Notes: generated from the sequence alone by a model not told the origin. A stretch of DNA of 64,000 bases from Zanthoxylum bungeanum (GCA_019454045.1 SKCR01025357.1:1-64000); one strand, 5' to 3'; positions 33,632 to 47,031 are shown, counted from the stretch's first letter. Made by a program: numbers and translations.

Positions 33632-34241
33632 TATGGGAACTGATTTCGGTCGAGGTCCACAATCAAGAAAGTGAGCTGATGGGCTCGAACGAACCTGCAA
33701 AATAAGAGTAGAGCGAGAGAGGAGGTTACTGCCCACCGGTGTGGTGGAAGCCGTAGGCACTCCGACGCTCAAGTTAGCTTAAGGGGAAATGAGTTCAGGA
33801 TGAGAGGGTTAAGGTCTATGGAATACCTCAACCACAGATTTGCTAGCAGTGAGGGCTGTGCATTGGAGTAGTATATTGATGTAGGAGTAGTGTCTAGGAG
33901 CCGATCCCTCTCTATTGCTTCGTCTTCCTCTTTTATAGGTTCTCTGACGCGGGGTCCATATTCTGCCCGTTGGAGTCTTCTTCAATGATGGTTTAATTCA
34001 GGCGGTTTATGTCTGATAACCGACGATCGTAAATCTCACTCGAAACTGTCGACTTCACGATGATATTTATGAATTCAGATCCTCTTCTTGATTTTCGTAA
34101 CTGGTGTCCGTTTGACTTTCTTTATATTTACGAGTTTGGGACCGTGAGGTGGCCCGTGGATCTACTAATGGGCTCCAGATTTAGTGGTTGGCCTGGTGGT
34201 AAATGTCGATTTTATCCCTGGGCCCAATTTTGGCCCGTACA
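33632..34241 (-). repeat. 5' LTR of the Grande/Retand-like element
   Basis: Closely similar to 24626-25216; ends CCCGTACA. The inner end reads TATGGGAACTG against TGTGGGAACTG in the other LTR. Minus-strand TATA box TATAAAAG at 33937-33930. Confidence 0.9.
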
Positions 34242-34334
34242 ACGCTCTCATGCGAACATTCCAATATAAATACTCAGTCCCATAAAAAAAATGGGGGACA
34301 ATTTAAGAGTTGACTTCTCTCCATAGCTAAATGG
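34242..34334 (-). pseudogene. Ty1/copia gag remnant (part 2, N-terminal)
   Basis: On the minus strand this ends GTEYLYWNVRMRA, which is the natural N-terminal neighbour of AFLKSLDEM at 24620. The two pieces flank the Tat element. An eight-T run shifts the frame just upstream. The next element (X) starts at 34335. Confidence 0.75.
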
Positions 34335-36860
34335 TGTTAGGGTTGGTGCTCGGAGTGCCAATCCGGATCGGATTTATGTCCGATTCATAAAAAATGAGCA
34401 ATACTATTTTCCATAATATTACTTAATTATTGGTAGCACCATTGTCTTTTATATGCTTATTCGATCTAATTGCGATTAGATATCTGATTACGATTAGATC
34501 GAAACTGAATCTGGTTCAGTGATACGTGTATATTAGACAAAGACCCTAGGATTTACAATATAGTGCGCAGTTACAACGTAGTTTGTAATTGACATTGGGA
34601 AGCGCACTATAAGATGTATATCCTTAAATAAAGTTCATGGTCAAGATTTGCTAACACGGGTCGTTTAATAAAATCCGCTGCAACCAGTACATGTCGTATA
34701 TCGTGACTTGGTCCGATGGTTTATCCCAATGAACCATGAGTCTCAGGAGACTCGTATAAATATGTAAGTGTTTATTTGATAAGACACTGAACGACTCACT
34801 GAATTTTTCCTAATAGACGGTACACCATTGTCAATAGGAACCTTTTTGAGTTGAACGAGCATAGTGGTCATTTGACTTGAGATACCACAATGGGATATAT
34901 GAGTTATCCTTCACACTTTGATGGCAGTCACGTCACCGATCTATTTAGATTAGAACTCCGCCTGTTCGTTGGGTGTGGATTGATGCTCATGATATCCAGT
35001 GCGTATCAAGATAGGATCCTTCAGTCATGTGTACAGGGCATAGGCATCCGCATGTGTTTACGATCTAGTAAATCCATGGTCGTTGTATAACTTCAGAAAT
35101 CAGTTCTGAGTGTTATTTAGAGATCGTAAATTGAAAGTCGATTGTATTATACCTAACGGATTTGACGTTTCATCTATATCCCATGTATAATACGGATAGC
35201 CTGTGACGGGGGGATTATACGTATGCAATGACCTCGACTTGTATAATTTAGCGAGATTATATGTGGTCGTCATAATCCATGAGTGGGTGGATTATGGACA
35301 TGAAATTAGATTACGTGACGGATAAACCTAAACTTAGAGAGTCCCATAATATGAAGTGTACTCGTTGAGCACTTGGGCAACACAATATGAATAATACAGA
35401 TTATTCATAATACTTCATCGGATTAAATGAGTTAATTCAGGTCGTTTAATCGGTTAAATGATAACACATGCATTACATGATTTTTTCCGTTAATAATTAT
35501 TGTGTATTTGTATTTGATACATAATACGATTAGATACACATTAATTATTCGTCAAATGAGATTTTTACACATGCCATAAATATATGTATTTATTATTTAT
35601 TGTAAATAAAAATACATATATAATAATAATTACATTAATTAATTATTTGGATATTTAATTGTTAAATATATGAATTGTTAATTAATTTTTTTTCCATAAA
35701 TGTTATGGAATTTGTCCATTTATTATTGGAACAAATGGCATGAATTAATTAAACTTGATATGTGTAATGTTGATTGGATTACATAAAGTTTAATTTATAT
35801 TTAATTAGATTAAATTTGCTAAATGACCAAAGTGCCCTTGTTGACCTTGTCAAAGTCGGTCATGAGCTTCTTTATAAGATAAAAAATTTTCACTTCTTCT
35901 AAGTGGTTGCCATGGCCGAACACCTCAAATAAAATGGGTTTCAAATCTTGTTTGATAAATCCATGAAGAATTGAAGAAAAAATCAATAAAAAGACTAAGG
36001 ATTTAGGAGATTTAAGGTAAGTCTTCAAAACCCTAAGCTAGAAAATTTGATTTATTGTTTCTTGATGATTTAGAAATGTTATAGGGTTTCTTTCAATTCT
36101 GAATTTTTGGGGCTTTTGGTTGTGGATGATGGATTGGAAGTGTATGTCCATGTGTGAAGTATATTTGGATGCAATTAATGTAATTAGTGTCCAATTTGAT
36201 CAATTGTTGATGAGTTGCTATTCTAAAGTGTTATGACCACTCATGTGACACCTATAATTGTTCTTGGGTTGTTCATATGTGGTGACTTTGGTTGGTGTTA
36301 TGATTAATTAGATTAATCTTGAACATTTGGATTTAAAGTATGAAAATTGGAATTTTTGGTTTCTGTATCATATTCTGTAAAACTGGAAATTTTGTGATGA
36401 AATTGATGTCATATAAATGTAATGGATGTATTTTGGGAGTTGGAACAATTGCCGGAAAGTATTTTGGAGTTGAAATAAGCGAAAACGGCCAAAAACGGCG
36501 TTACCGGGTAGATTTTGAGCCAACCAATTGACGGCTGTCCAAACAGTGAGTTTGTCACTATTCGGGCAGCCCATGAAATGTCCTGACACAATTGGGGCTG
36601 ACCTGACCAGTCCCCATAAGTGTCGGCTGGTCGGTTCGGTCAAAAACGTGTTTTGTATCATTTTGCGGAAAAACGTTTTTCGTAAAAGTTTCGCGTCATT
36701 TCAACCTAATTTATGTTGATTTTTGATATTGAATAAATAGGTTTAGGTGAAATATGAATAAATTATTCATATTGGATATTGAATAATTTATTCGGTAATC
36801 TAAAAAAATTTTAAATTACGATTTCGCCCGAACCGCGCTTCCGCTGCGCCCATCGCCCAA
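34335..36860 (+). repeat. X LTR copy A
   Basis: Matches copies B and C from TGTTAG to the CCATCGCCCAA block, then jumps into internal sequence. The LTR end and PBS present in B and C are deleted here. Contains long inverted repeats such as 35386-35409 (10-bp stem) and 36751-36773 (11-bp stem, one-base loop). Confidence 0.85.
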
Positions 36861-39800
36861 ATATCCATTACATTATTCATGCTTGATATTTGATATTTAA
36901 TCCAATTTTAATGCTCGTACATGCATGTAATCTAGATATGTTTATTTACTTTTCGGTTATACGTTAACGAAAATGTAATTGAAATTTAATAGTTAAATTG
37001 TGTTATGTTTTCTAAGGTAGATTTGAAATGTTTAGAAAATGATTTAGATTAAAATTCTGCATTTGATGTAGATTATAGCTTCCAGAGGAAAATCCCCGAT
37101 TTAAATATGGCTGTAAAGTAACGTGTATTGGATACATGTTTCTTGGTCCGTCTTGTCAGTACGGTTTATGGGTATCTTTCTATAACTGCACCCGAGATCG
37201 TGTCAAAGCTGTAAGGGTGTAGGTTATAGAATTATTATCCATACCGGTTGTATATTGATACTGGACAAATTCAAGCGAAAGTGGAAATCCTGAACATGCA
37301 AAGCTGTCAGGACTACACCGGTAGCTTGAGTTTGCCATTGACAAGTGTAGCCTTGATACGCCTCCTTGTGAACGTGCCAAAGCTGTCACAACGAGAAACG
37401 GTCAGGACCAAAACCAGGAGTCACTGGTGAGTGATTGACAATGAGTTGTCTACCTAATGAATATACGTAGGCGATATCGTGCCAAAGCTGTGAGTCGAAA
37501 TATATTCAAGAGATCCTACTCTCACTATGGAATTCGATTTAATTATGGAATTCTCGTTGTCCGTTGGGGATTACGGTATTACGAAAAGTAGTGGGAGACA
37601 CTGCTGAGTTTAAAATCCATAACTTAAGGAGTGTGTAATATTTTGGAAAATGCTGCTTTCGTTTTCCTTTATTCTATATTGTTTATAGATTTATACTTCC
37701 AATCCATTGCATGCTTATTACTTGAATAGGTTTTCTAACTTTACTTATGGTTGCGTAATTCTAGAATAGGTTCTAGAAAGACAGTAGACTTAGATATTAT
37801 TAGATTAGTTAAAAACCATCGGGAACTGTTGTTCCAATTTTCTTGAAAATCAAGATGGTTTGTGACTTTGTTACTAAGTCACGATAGGTAATTTAAATGG
37901 ATATCTTGTTTAGGATATAATTTTCTAGAGAGAATAGTTTCTTATGCAATAAGAATTTACTTGAATAGTTTATATCTCGAGATTCTTGACTGGCATTAAG
38001 AAAATCTCATTAGTATTTGTTTATCTTATAATGACGTTTCTTGGTTTTAGTGACTTTTAGAAGTCACATGTCTGACACAGTTTACTAATCAATCATTTAC
38101 AATTGTTGTGAATAATTGAATGCAAATTATAAAGCTTAAGAAAAGAGATGTGTATAGAAAATATCGATTCTCACAATACAACGACTATAAGTATTGGACA
38201 CTAGATCTCCCGTCTAGTTAATTAAAATAATGTTTAATGACTGTTTTGATATTTGATATCAGAACTTGTGACTGTTGGATAGTTACTTTTTCTGTATAAA
38301 TAGTTGTTACATATTTTAATCACTAGTAGTGTCATTAAAGAAAGATGAACATTAAGAAAAATATTCGGTAAAATAAATAACTTAGAACTGTGTTTTATGA
38401 GATTTTATCATAAAAGCATTAGATGCTTATTCCTTATGGTAAAAGATGGTCTGATACAAGTTCACACCACTTATCCATATCTATTTAATGAATATTGTAT
38501 TAAGGATATGATTAAATCTCATTTAACCAATGATCGTCATTGGACCACATATTTATTAAACTAATACATTGGATGTATGTAGTTTAATGAATTAGAAATT
38601 ACATTAGATAGTTTTCTATACTCTGTAACTTAGTTAATGATTTGTCATGATTTTGTTATGTGTTTCTAAAAGAGAACATGTTGAACGTCTTGAATTGTTC
38701 GAGAACTTTCACTATGTTTCTAATGAAACATGGATAAAATATTTTGAATGGTTCAAGAATATTCTATTTGTAGTGTTGAAAACTATATTTTAAAATTCAT
38801 TTTAGTCTTTGAATTGGTTAAAGATGTTTGATATGATCAAACATATGAATTTAAGGCAATTAGTTCTAAGCTTATTTAATGAATATGATTCTAACTCAAT
38901 ATTAAACTTTCGCGATTCAATTTTGATGGAATTGGTCAGTGGGAGTGATCGAATCTTATATGATTTGATTCGTTGATATTGAGTGTTACCGAATTGGTTT
39001 TCAATACTCTTGGGGTTATACTCCTGAAATACTTTTTCATCTCGTTAATTTAGGTTCCATTTGTTCCTACAGTTACAGATATGATATGTATAGTAGAAAA
39101 TTACAATCTTGAAAAGTTAGAGATTTGAAACTTTCTTTTGTATAATGGTTATATAATTGAAAGTACTTGCACCTCGGATGTACAAGTAAGGTTTATCATT
39201 TATTTTATTTAATGGAATATTGTATTCTATTTGATATAATATCTTTTTTACGATCCCGAGTGATAAAATTATTTTGTTACTTAGTGGTTAACATTGGATG
39301 TTGACAATTGCAGAAAAGATTTGACTTAGTAAGTCAAATGTGAGAATGATAAACTATAAGTGGAACTACATAATTAATAAGATGAAAAGACCCTTAGACA
39401 ACTTCCGTATAAGTTCAATAGGATGTAAGAATCATTTGTTAAGTATTTGATACTTATTGGTTCTGTTGTTTTCTTATTGAAGAAAATCATCCTATAATTA
39501 ATAGTGGGAGCGATATTTGATATCGATTTTGGAAGTCAACATTGAAGCATAGATGTAATATTGTTCATAGCTTACTACGATCGAGTTTTGAACTTGATTA
39601 GGCTTTTGTTATGAATAGTTCATAAAATATGTAAATTGTTTGCGCAGCAAAAACACAGTGAGCTTGATAAAGGTTTGACCATTATAGTATGACATGGAGA
39701 AAGGTTATACTCAGTAGTCTATTGTAGATTCTGAGAAAGCTTATGTCTTGTCGCACTAATTAAACAATTTAAAAAATGGTTGTTTAATGTTGATATAAAA

Positions 39801-41071
39801 CTAAGTTTTTGGCTAAAGAATGAAAAGTGGCGTTCTTGAGTGATTTCTTCGAATGAGAGATCAGTCGTGATTTCTTTGTTTGAAGAATTTATTCTAGAAT
39901 GGCCCTAGAGTTTGTATTATGTTAAAATCACAGTTTGATATATTAGCTTATGGAGCCTATTGTAGACTCAGATAAGTTTTCCGAAAAATCGTGTTCTCTG
40001 ATTTTGATATCATCTCAGATTTGTCTGGTTTTGTCGTTGTATATAGAGAATTGTGTTTTTTAAGAGTTAGTCAGTGGGATGCGTACAAACTTCTTTCTAG
40101 TATTATATATATCCTAAGTCTCTTCTTTTCTCTGTGAGAGCAGTGGGAGTAGTCTATGATATATTTGATATAACGTTTTATATAAGATATAAAACTATGA
40201 GACTAGTGAGATACTCTCATCAGTCGCATATTAGATATGATCTAATAAAGAACACCGTAAGACTATCTGTATGACAGTTAGTATAACTGTTTGACAGTTA
40301 ACGTGTCTTTTAGATATATAGTATTCATCTTTCGTAAATGATGACTCTTTTGTCGAAAGTTAGATTGATTGGAATGCCTAGTCAATCTTATGCATAATAG
40401 GATGATGGCGTAAAAAATACTATATTTTGTGTGATTAAAGATATCAATTTAATCGTAATTGTTAAGAGTTATTTTCAGATGCAGTCGACCATAAGATGGA
40501 TCTTGAAACATGTTCTTTGTTACCTTTGAGATATTAAGAACAAATTTATTATTCATGGAGAATTTAGTTTGCAACCATAAGGTCAGATTATTTTTTGATC
40601 CTAATTATGACATTAGATGGTCTAAGTCATATAAAGTCAGAAAAGATGCAGTGGGAGTGTCACCATTGATTCTACTAAATTAGTGGAATCTGTTGCAACT
40701 TATGAAGTATTGACTTATGAAGTTGCATAATGACCCTATAGATTAGAAGTTTTCATATTAGTGTAGTGCTTGTGGTTGTCTTATAGTATTTGGATTTGAT
40801 CTCTAAATACATAGACAACTCAGTAGCTTGAGCTCAATACTGTTAGAGCATCTGAGTCATATTGATGTAGAATTTGGATTCTACAAAATATGAATTATGC
40901 TGGCTAAGGAAAACAGTTGGGTTTGTTGGACAGACTCGATTCGTAAAGCAGACTTACTTGTTGTTGCCTACCAATTGAGTGCTGGTGAGCTCTTGTGGGT
41001 CATGAGTATGCGATACACATTAAGATGTGTATAGGATACCATGGATTGACACTAGAGTAAGTGGGAGAAAT
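36861..41071 (+). other. X internal region A, non-coding
   Basis: No gene in 4.2 kb. The first part has four spaced copies of a GTGCCAAAGCTGT motif (37200-37491) and AGTAGTGGGAGAC at 37587. The rest is AT-rich with many short hairpins. Its end (41040-41071) is TAAGTGGGAGAAAT, the PPT. About 0.5 kb near 40470-40990 is absent from internal B. Confidence 0.75.
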
Positions 41072-42855
41072 TGTTAGTGTTGGTGCTCGGAGTGCAAATC
41101 CGGATCGTATTTATGTTCGATTCATAAATACGACCAATATTATTTCCATAATATTACTTAATTATTGGTAGCACCATTGTCTTTTATACGCTTATTCGAT
41201 CTAATTGCAATTAGATATCTGATTACGATTAGATCGAAACTGAATCTGGTTCAGTGATACGTGTATGTTAGACAAAGACCCTACGATTTACAATATAGTG
41301 CGCAGTTACAACGTAATTTGTAATTGACATTGGGAAGCGCACTATAAGATGTATATCCTTAAATAAAGTTCCTGGTCAAGATTTGCTAACACGGGTCGAT
41401 TAGTAAAATCTGCTGAGACCAGTACATGTCGTATATTGTGACTTGGTCTGATGGTTATCCCAATGAACCATGAGTCTCGGGAGACTCGTATAGACATGTA
41501 AGTGTTTATTTGATAAGACACTGAACGACTCACTGAAGGTTTCCTAATAGATGGTACACCAATGTCAACAAGAACATTCTCGAGTTGAGCGAGCATAATG
41601 GTCATTTGACTGGAGATACCACAGTGGGGTATATGACTTATCCTCCACACTTTGATTGCAGTCACGTCACTGATCTATTTAGATCAGACCTCCACCTGTT
41701 CGTTAGGTGTGGAATGATGCTCATGATATCCAGTGTGTATCAAGATAGGATCCGTCAGTCCTGTGTACAGGGCATAGGCATCCCCACGTGTTTACGATCT
41801 AGTAAATCAATGGTCGTGGTATAACTTTGAAAATCAGTTCCGAGTGTTATTTAGAGATCGTAAATTGAAAGTCAATGTATTATACCGAACGGATTTGACA
41901 TTTTCATCTATACCAAGGTATAATACGGATAGCCTGTGACGGAGGGATTATACGTATGCAATGACATCGGCTTGTATAGTTTAGCGAGATCATCTGTGGT
42001 CGTCATAATCCATGAGTGGGTGGATTATGAACATGATATTGGATTTCGTGACGGATAAACCTAAACTTAGAGAGTCCCACAATATGAAGTGTACTCGTTG
42101 ACACTTGAGCAACGCGATATGAATAATAAAGATTATTCATAATACTTCATCATCGGATTAAATGAGTTAATTCTGATCATTTAATCGGTTAAACGCGATA
42201 ACATATGCTTAGGAGATTTTGTCAGTTAATAATTATTGTGTATTTGTATTTGATACATAATACGATTTGATACACATTAATTATTCCTCAAATGAGATTT
42301 TGACACATGCCATAAATATATGTATATGTTATTTACTCTAAATAAAAATACATATATAATAATAATTACATTAATTAATTATTTGGATATTTAATTGTTA
42401 AATATTTGAATTGTTAATTAATAAACTTTTTCCATAAATGTTATGGAATTTGTCCATTTATTATTGGAACAAATGGCATCAATTAATTAAACTTGATGTG
42501 TGCAATATTGATTGGATTACATAAAGTTTATTTATATTTAATTAGATTAAATGTGCTAAAGGACCAAAATGCCCTTGTTGACCTTGTCAAAGTCGGTCAT
42601 GAGCTTCTTTATAAGATAAAAAAATTTCACTTCTTTTAAGTGGTTGCCATGGCCGAACACCTCAAATAAAATGGGTTTCAAATATTGTTTGATAAATCCA
42701 TGAAGAATTGAAGCAAAAATCAAGAAAAAGACTAAGGATTTAGGAGATTTAAGGTAAGTCTTCAAAACCCTAAGCTTGGAAATTTGATTTCTTGTTTCTT
42801 GATGATTTAGAAATGTTCTAGGGTTTCTTTCAATTCTGAATTTTTGGGGATTTTG
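41072..42855 (+). repeat. X LTR copy B, left part
   Basis: First 1.8 kb of LTR B, interrupted after TTTTG (42851-42855), the target duplication of the Y element. It resumes at 52701. Confidence 0.88.
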
Positions 42856-44792
42856 TGTTAGACAATTATGACCCGTAGCGTCACTATTTGTAAAAGACAT
42901 TGTGGTTTTTGTACAAATTAACTATGTGACAATGGAAATTGTATTTTATCATTTTGTAATTTGATTACTTTAATATATATGATAAAAGTCCTTATTATTA
43001 GTTCCAGATTACAAGATATGAGACAATATCAATCCATAACGGTTTTATCATTAAATATCCCTAGTCGTAGTATTATCGAGACTGGACATCGATAATGCGG
43101 AATAGACTAGTATTGCACTTGTGCGTGTTATGGAAGCGTAACGACATAGTTCTCATATATTAAGTATTGGATACTTATGCAAGTGTGATAGGAGGTTGTG
43201 TTTTACCAACGGTACGGAAACAGCTTCGCTCTGGATAGACCCCGCGGAATCCCATTGGTAGTATGACTATGTGTCTATGGGAATCCGCATCAGGTAGGTG
43301 TATTTGGTCTTAACCTGAGACTTGCATCGCTAGTACTTGCGACAATTATACACTTTGGTTTTGGTCGTCCATGACTTTAACAGGTGTCTGTGTACGCCTC
43401 TTCTAGGTTTATTGAGAATCGTAGTGTATTGGGTGTGATGTCAAGACGGAAGTATCACTTCAGTCATGTGGAGATGATGATCACACAGGGATACAGAACT
43501 GGTACTCTAATTGGTTGCAACCATCGGGATAATATGACAAGGTCATGATTATCCGATTAAAGAGACTAGTTGTTTGTGATCCGATATATGCTTCGTACGG
43601 GGCAGACACTAATTCATTCCTCCCCAGCTCAGGCCTTGCATGTGACTATCCGATACTAGATCGCAATACGCAATACTACGTATACTACGTCTGGCATAGA
43701 TTATATATCCTTTACCTTTAGAATATTTCTGGAGAATTGGGTAGGCACGATGTTTTGCTAGAAGCCAACCATGTCTCGTAAATCGGTAAAAATGTAGTAC
43801 TAGGTACGTACGTGTTCGGATAGTCTGACGATCGGATTTACTGCCAACATATCCAGGGATCTCATGGGTCGCTTCCCGAAGATTCACCATGACGTATGAT
43901 TCGAACATAATTAATCTAGGATTAATTACGGAGAGATTTTATCTAGGATAAAATACTATTTGAAGAGAGAGAACGATTAATTTGGAATTAATCGATAAAA
44001 TAATATATTCGATATATTAAATGAAATTAGATTTCATAACGGAATTAAAATTAGATTCTAATTCGGGCGAACGAATTAATTTAGAATTAATTCGCAAGCG
44101 ACGTGAATAGTAATTTTGCTAGGCATAATTATTTAATTAAATTTGATTTAATTACGTCGTAACGGAAAGTTCGTTAATTCGGAATTAGCGAACCCGAGCC
44201 CGGGATGTGTTGCGGGCCCACTCAGATTTTGAATCAAGTGGGGCCCACAAGTCACATCACATCACATGTCATATCATTTGTTTCTCATCATTTTTTTTGG
44301 TGATGGTATTAGGTGAAGTGGGTGATGATGTGTAATGACTTGTAAAACACATTTTCTAAGTTGAAATACTTATACCAACTTTGGTATATCTTTATTTTGA
44401 TTTTGGAAATCTAATATACAACTTCCTTCTCTCTCTCTTCTCCCCATCTCACGCCCAAGTGCATATTTTTTTCTCCCAAAATTTCTAAGGCTTGGCCGAA
44501 TTTCACAAGAGAAAATTGAAAGATTTTGTTGCAAATTTTCAAAGGTGCTAGCACACAAAGAATCATATAAGGTGATAGGGAAACCAATCCTTGAGCTTGG
44601 AATCAACAACAAAGCTTGGAGCTTAGATTTCATCCCCAAAGGAAGAGCTTGGCCGAAACTTCAAGGAAGAAAAATTTTGTGTTCGACGCATCCAATATCC
44701 GATCAAAGTGAGTATTATTCCGCAAATTCTTCTTTGAGTATTCACATGTTTCATTGCTTAAATTGATCTTGGGACACTTTAGAAACCCAACA
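42856..44792 (+). repeat. 5' LTR of copia Y
   Basis: TGTTAGACAATTATGACC to AACCCAACA. Contains a chain of nine adjacent hairpins at 43908-44192. It matches 50954-52695 apart from roughly 190 bp near 43345-43540 missing in the other copy. Confidence 0.93.
43908..44192. repeat. chain of nine short-loop hairpins in the Y LTR
   Basis: Perfect or near-perfect inverted repeats at 43908-43928 (9-bp stem), 43936-43954 (8), 43974-43994 (9), 44001-44019 (8), 44021-44037 (7), about 44043-44065 (degenerate), 44072-44094 (10), 44134-44154 (9) and 44170-44192 (11 with one G-T pair). Loops are three bases in most: TAG, TGG, TCG or TTG. The same series is at about 51811-52105 in the 3' LTR and, inverted, at about 62640-62960. 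Confidence 0.9.
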
Positions 44793-47031
44793 ATGGTATC
44801 ATGGAGCCTATTTGAGCATGAAATTGATTAGGGTTTATATACTAAAATTTGGGTAAATTTGATTTGAGCATGATTTAACCAAATTGTTTGTTGGAGTATG
44901 CTTGTATATGGATAACTTGGAGTTATATGTGATCAAATTGATGAAAAACTAATTGGATTAATTTTCCCCAATTTGGGTATGTTGGCCGAATGGTGCTATA
45001 AACCCTAGGTCGATATTTTTTGTTTTAAGACCATTGGACGTGTTTAAAGACTTAGGATAAATTGATTTATGATTTAATTGGATTGAAATCGAAATCTGTT
45101 TTAAAATCCCTATAAATGCCGTGAGCCTAATAGTATGGAAATGAGATGATTTTGTAACAATAATGTTGGACATGTATTGATTATGAGTAAGCATGATTAA
45201 TTGATTAGATTAGTATTTTGGAAATGTTAATTTAAATAGTTAATCATGGCTAAGCACTTTATTAATTAAATCATGATATTGGAATATTAAAATTTAATTA
45301 GTTGGGCTTAATTTAGAATTGGGCTTATAATGTTGTATTTGGGCCTAATGGGCTTGGTTGGGCCAAGTTGGTTTAGGATGATTGGATTGGATCCAAATTG
45401 GGCCTAAACCATTCCATTAAGTCCAAATATGACAAATGAGCCTTTTATGTTTAATTGGGCCTAATGGGCCGAAATTGGTTTCTTGTCAAATATGGTAATT
45501 CTTTAATTGGGCTTTGGTATTTGGGTTTGACCCATATTGACCAAATTCCATGCCTTAAGAAATTAATTGAAAGCCTATTGGACTTTAATTAAAAAGACAT
45601 TGGATGTTAATTGGGCTTTGAGACCCATTTAGATTAGATTGGAATCTAAGTCTTAAAGGCGCATTTAAAAGTGTTGTTATTTAATTTTGAATTAAATATA
45701 GAATTCGTATTGAATACGAATTAAATTAGATTTAAATTGTAGTTCGATATAATTCAAGAATTCGTACTTTGAGTACTTATTCTTAAACGAGTTGGACTCA
45801 CGCAAATCAAATCGTTGTTTGAACATTGGATGATCACTTTATTCAAAGATTAATCAATTGGATTAGATTGATTGAATAACATGCTTTGTGTGAATACATG
45901 GATGTGTTGAATGAATAATGTATATCAGATGGATATTAGATGGGAAAGGGCAATTTTGGAAATTGTTGTAAATTTGGAATTTATTAAATTGGACCTGCGT
46001 GTCCAGCCTTATCTCTCGATTCTTTGTAATTCTCTTCTCACCTAATTCCCCTCAATGTTAATGAGGTTTCTTTAATTGTATTATGTAATTGGGTAGAAGT
46101 TAGAATAGTGCTAGCCGGGGAGAGGAAATGGAGTGATTTGTTCTAGGAACAATCTGTGAGATATCCATCCGCATATCATTATTAATTTATTTTCGTGTCT
46201 TATTATGCTTTTAGAATGCATGCTTAAGGGTGTATGATGAGACCTAATCAAAGATAATAAATTGGTTGCCAATTTACGCGAAAAACCCTCAATAAATATT
46301 AAGCGTTTTCCTTCCATTGAGTGATTCATTCTCAAGATCCAAGATTGACACTGGTTTGTAGGCCAAAGTCAAGACCTTTGTCCATCGCGGATGTGTTTGA
46401 ATCATGAATGCTTTGTTCCATATCGTATGTCTTGTCCATGTTGTGATTTGTTGGCCAAAGTCAAGATCAATTTTTGTCCATCGACATCGATTACGAAGCT
46501 TTCCAAGGTCAATGGGTTCCGCTTAATTGGGATCATTAAGCTTGTTGTGCCAAAGCCAAAGCTTATTTAATTCATAGGAAATAGGTTAGGAAAATATATT
46601 GGATATATTGGCATATATATTGTATATATGTTTCAGACTTGGAGGTCCACCTACCAGATCTAGGAATTGGATGAGATCCAATTGATCTTAGAGATCTACC
46701 TAGTTAAATATCATACAGCTTGTTGGCCAAAGTCAAGGTTGTGTGTTATTTAACGGGATCCTAGCCCACTAGGAAACTAGGTTTCCCGAGTACTCAACAG
46801 AGGGTTAGAGGCTCGTCGAAAAATAGTGGGAGACCAGTATTGAATTTGCAATTTCGTTCAAATACTTGGCTATACGCGCTTTCAAAATTATTTCGTCAAT
46901 CATATTTATTAGTTGGACTAATATTTTATTATTTTTCTTGTAACAGTTAGACTGTACCCATACATCGTTAATCGAATAGTTGGACTATTGCGATTAAGAT
47001 GACATGAAAGTTAAGCATTAAGGATATTATC
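44793..47031 (+). other. long untranslated leader of copia Y
   Basis: PBS at 44794-44808, then 2.2 kb without a gene. GGCCAAAGTCAAG-type motifs recur at 46361, 46453, 46547 (variant) and 46725, and ATAGTGGGAGAC is at 46823, in the same order as comparable motifs in element X. Gag begins at 47032. Confidence 0.75.

Larger units (their letters stand above)
24626..34241 (-). mobile_element. Grande/Retand-like Tat retrotransposon, RT-deleted
   Basis: Minus-strand element with LTRs 24626-25216 and 33632-34241, tRNA-Lys-type PBS 33611-33628, gag, residual protease edge, RNase H, archaeal-type RNase H and integrase. A long 3' region (25217-29729) carries an accessory gene on the opposite strand. 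Target duplication ATGCT (24621-24625) / ACGCT (34242-34246) differs by one base. Protease core and the whole RT are missing between about 31915 and 31960, so the copy is non-autonomous. Confidence 0.9.

Noticed and set aside
37180..37430. 60-70-codon frames in the X leader
   Set aside because: Short, not conserved in internal B, and overlapping the CCAAAGCTGT motif repeats.
43908..44192. MITE insertions as the source of the hairpin chain
   Set aside because: Stems are only 7-11 bp, different from one another, without target duplications, and occur at the same LTR position in all three copies.
44545..44766. 73-codon frame present in both Y LTRs
   Set aside because: The two LTRs were identical at insertion, so sharing is uninformative, and the diverged third LTR does not keep the frame.
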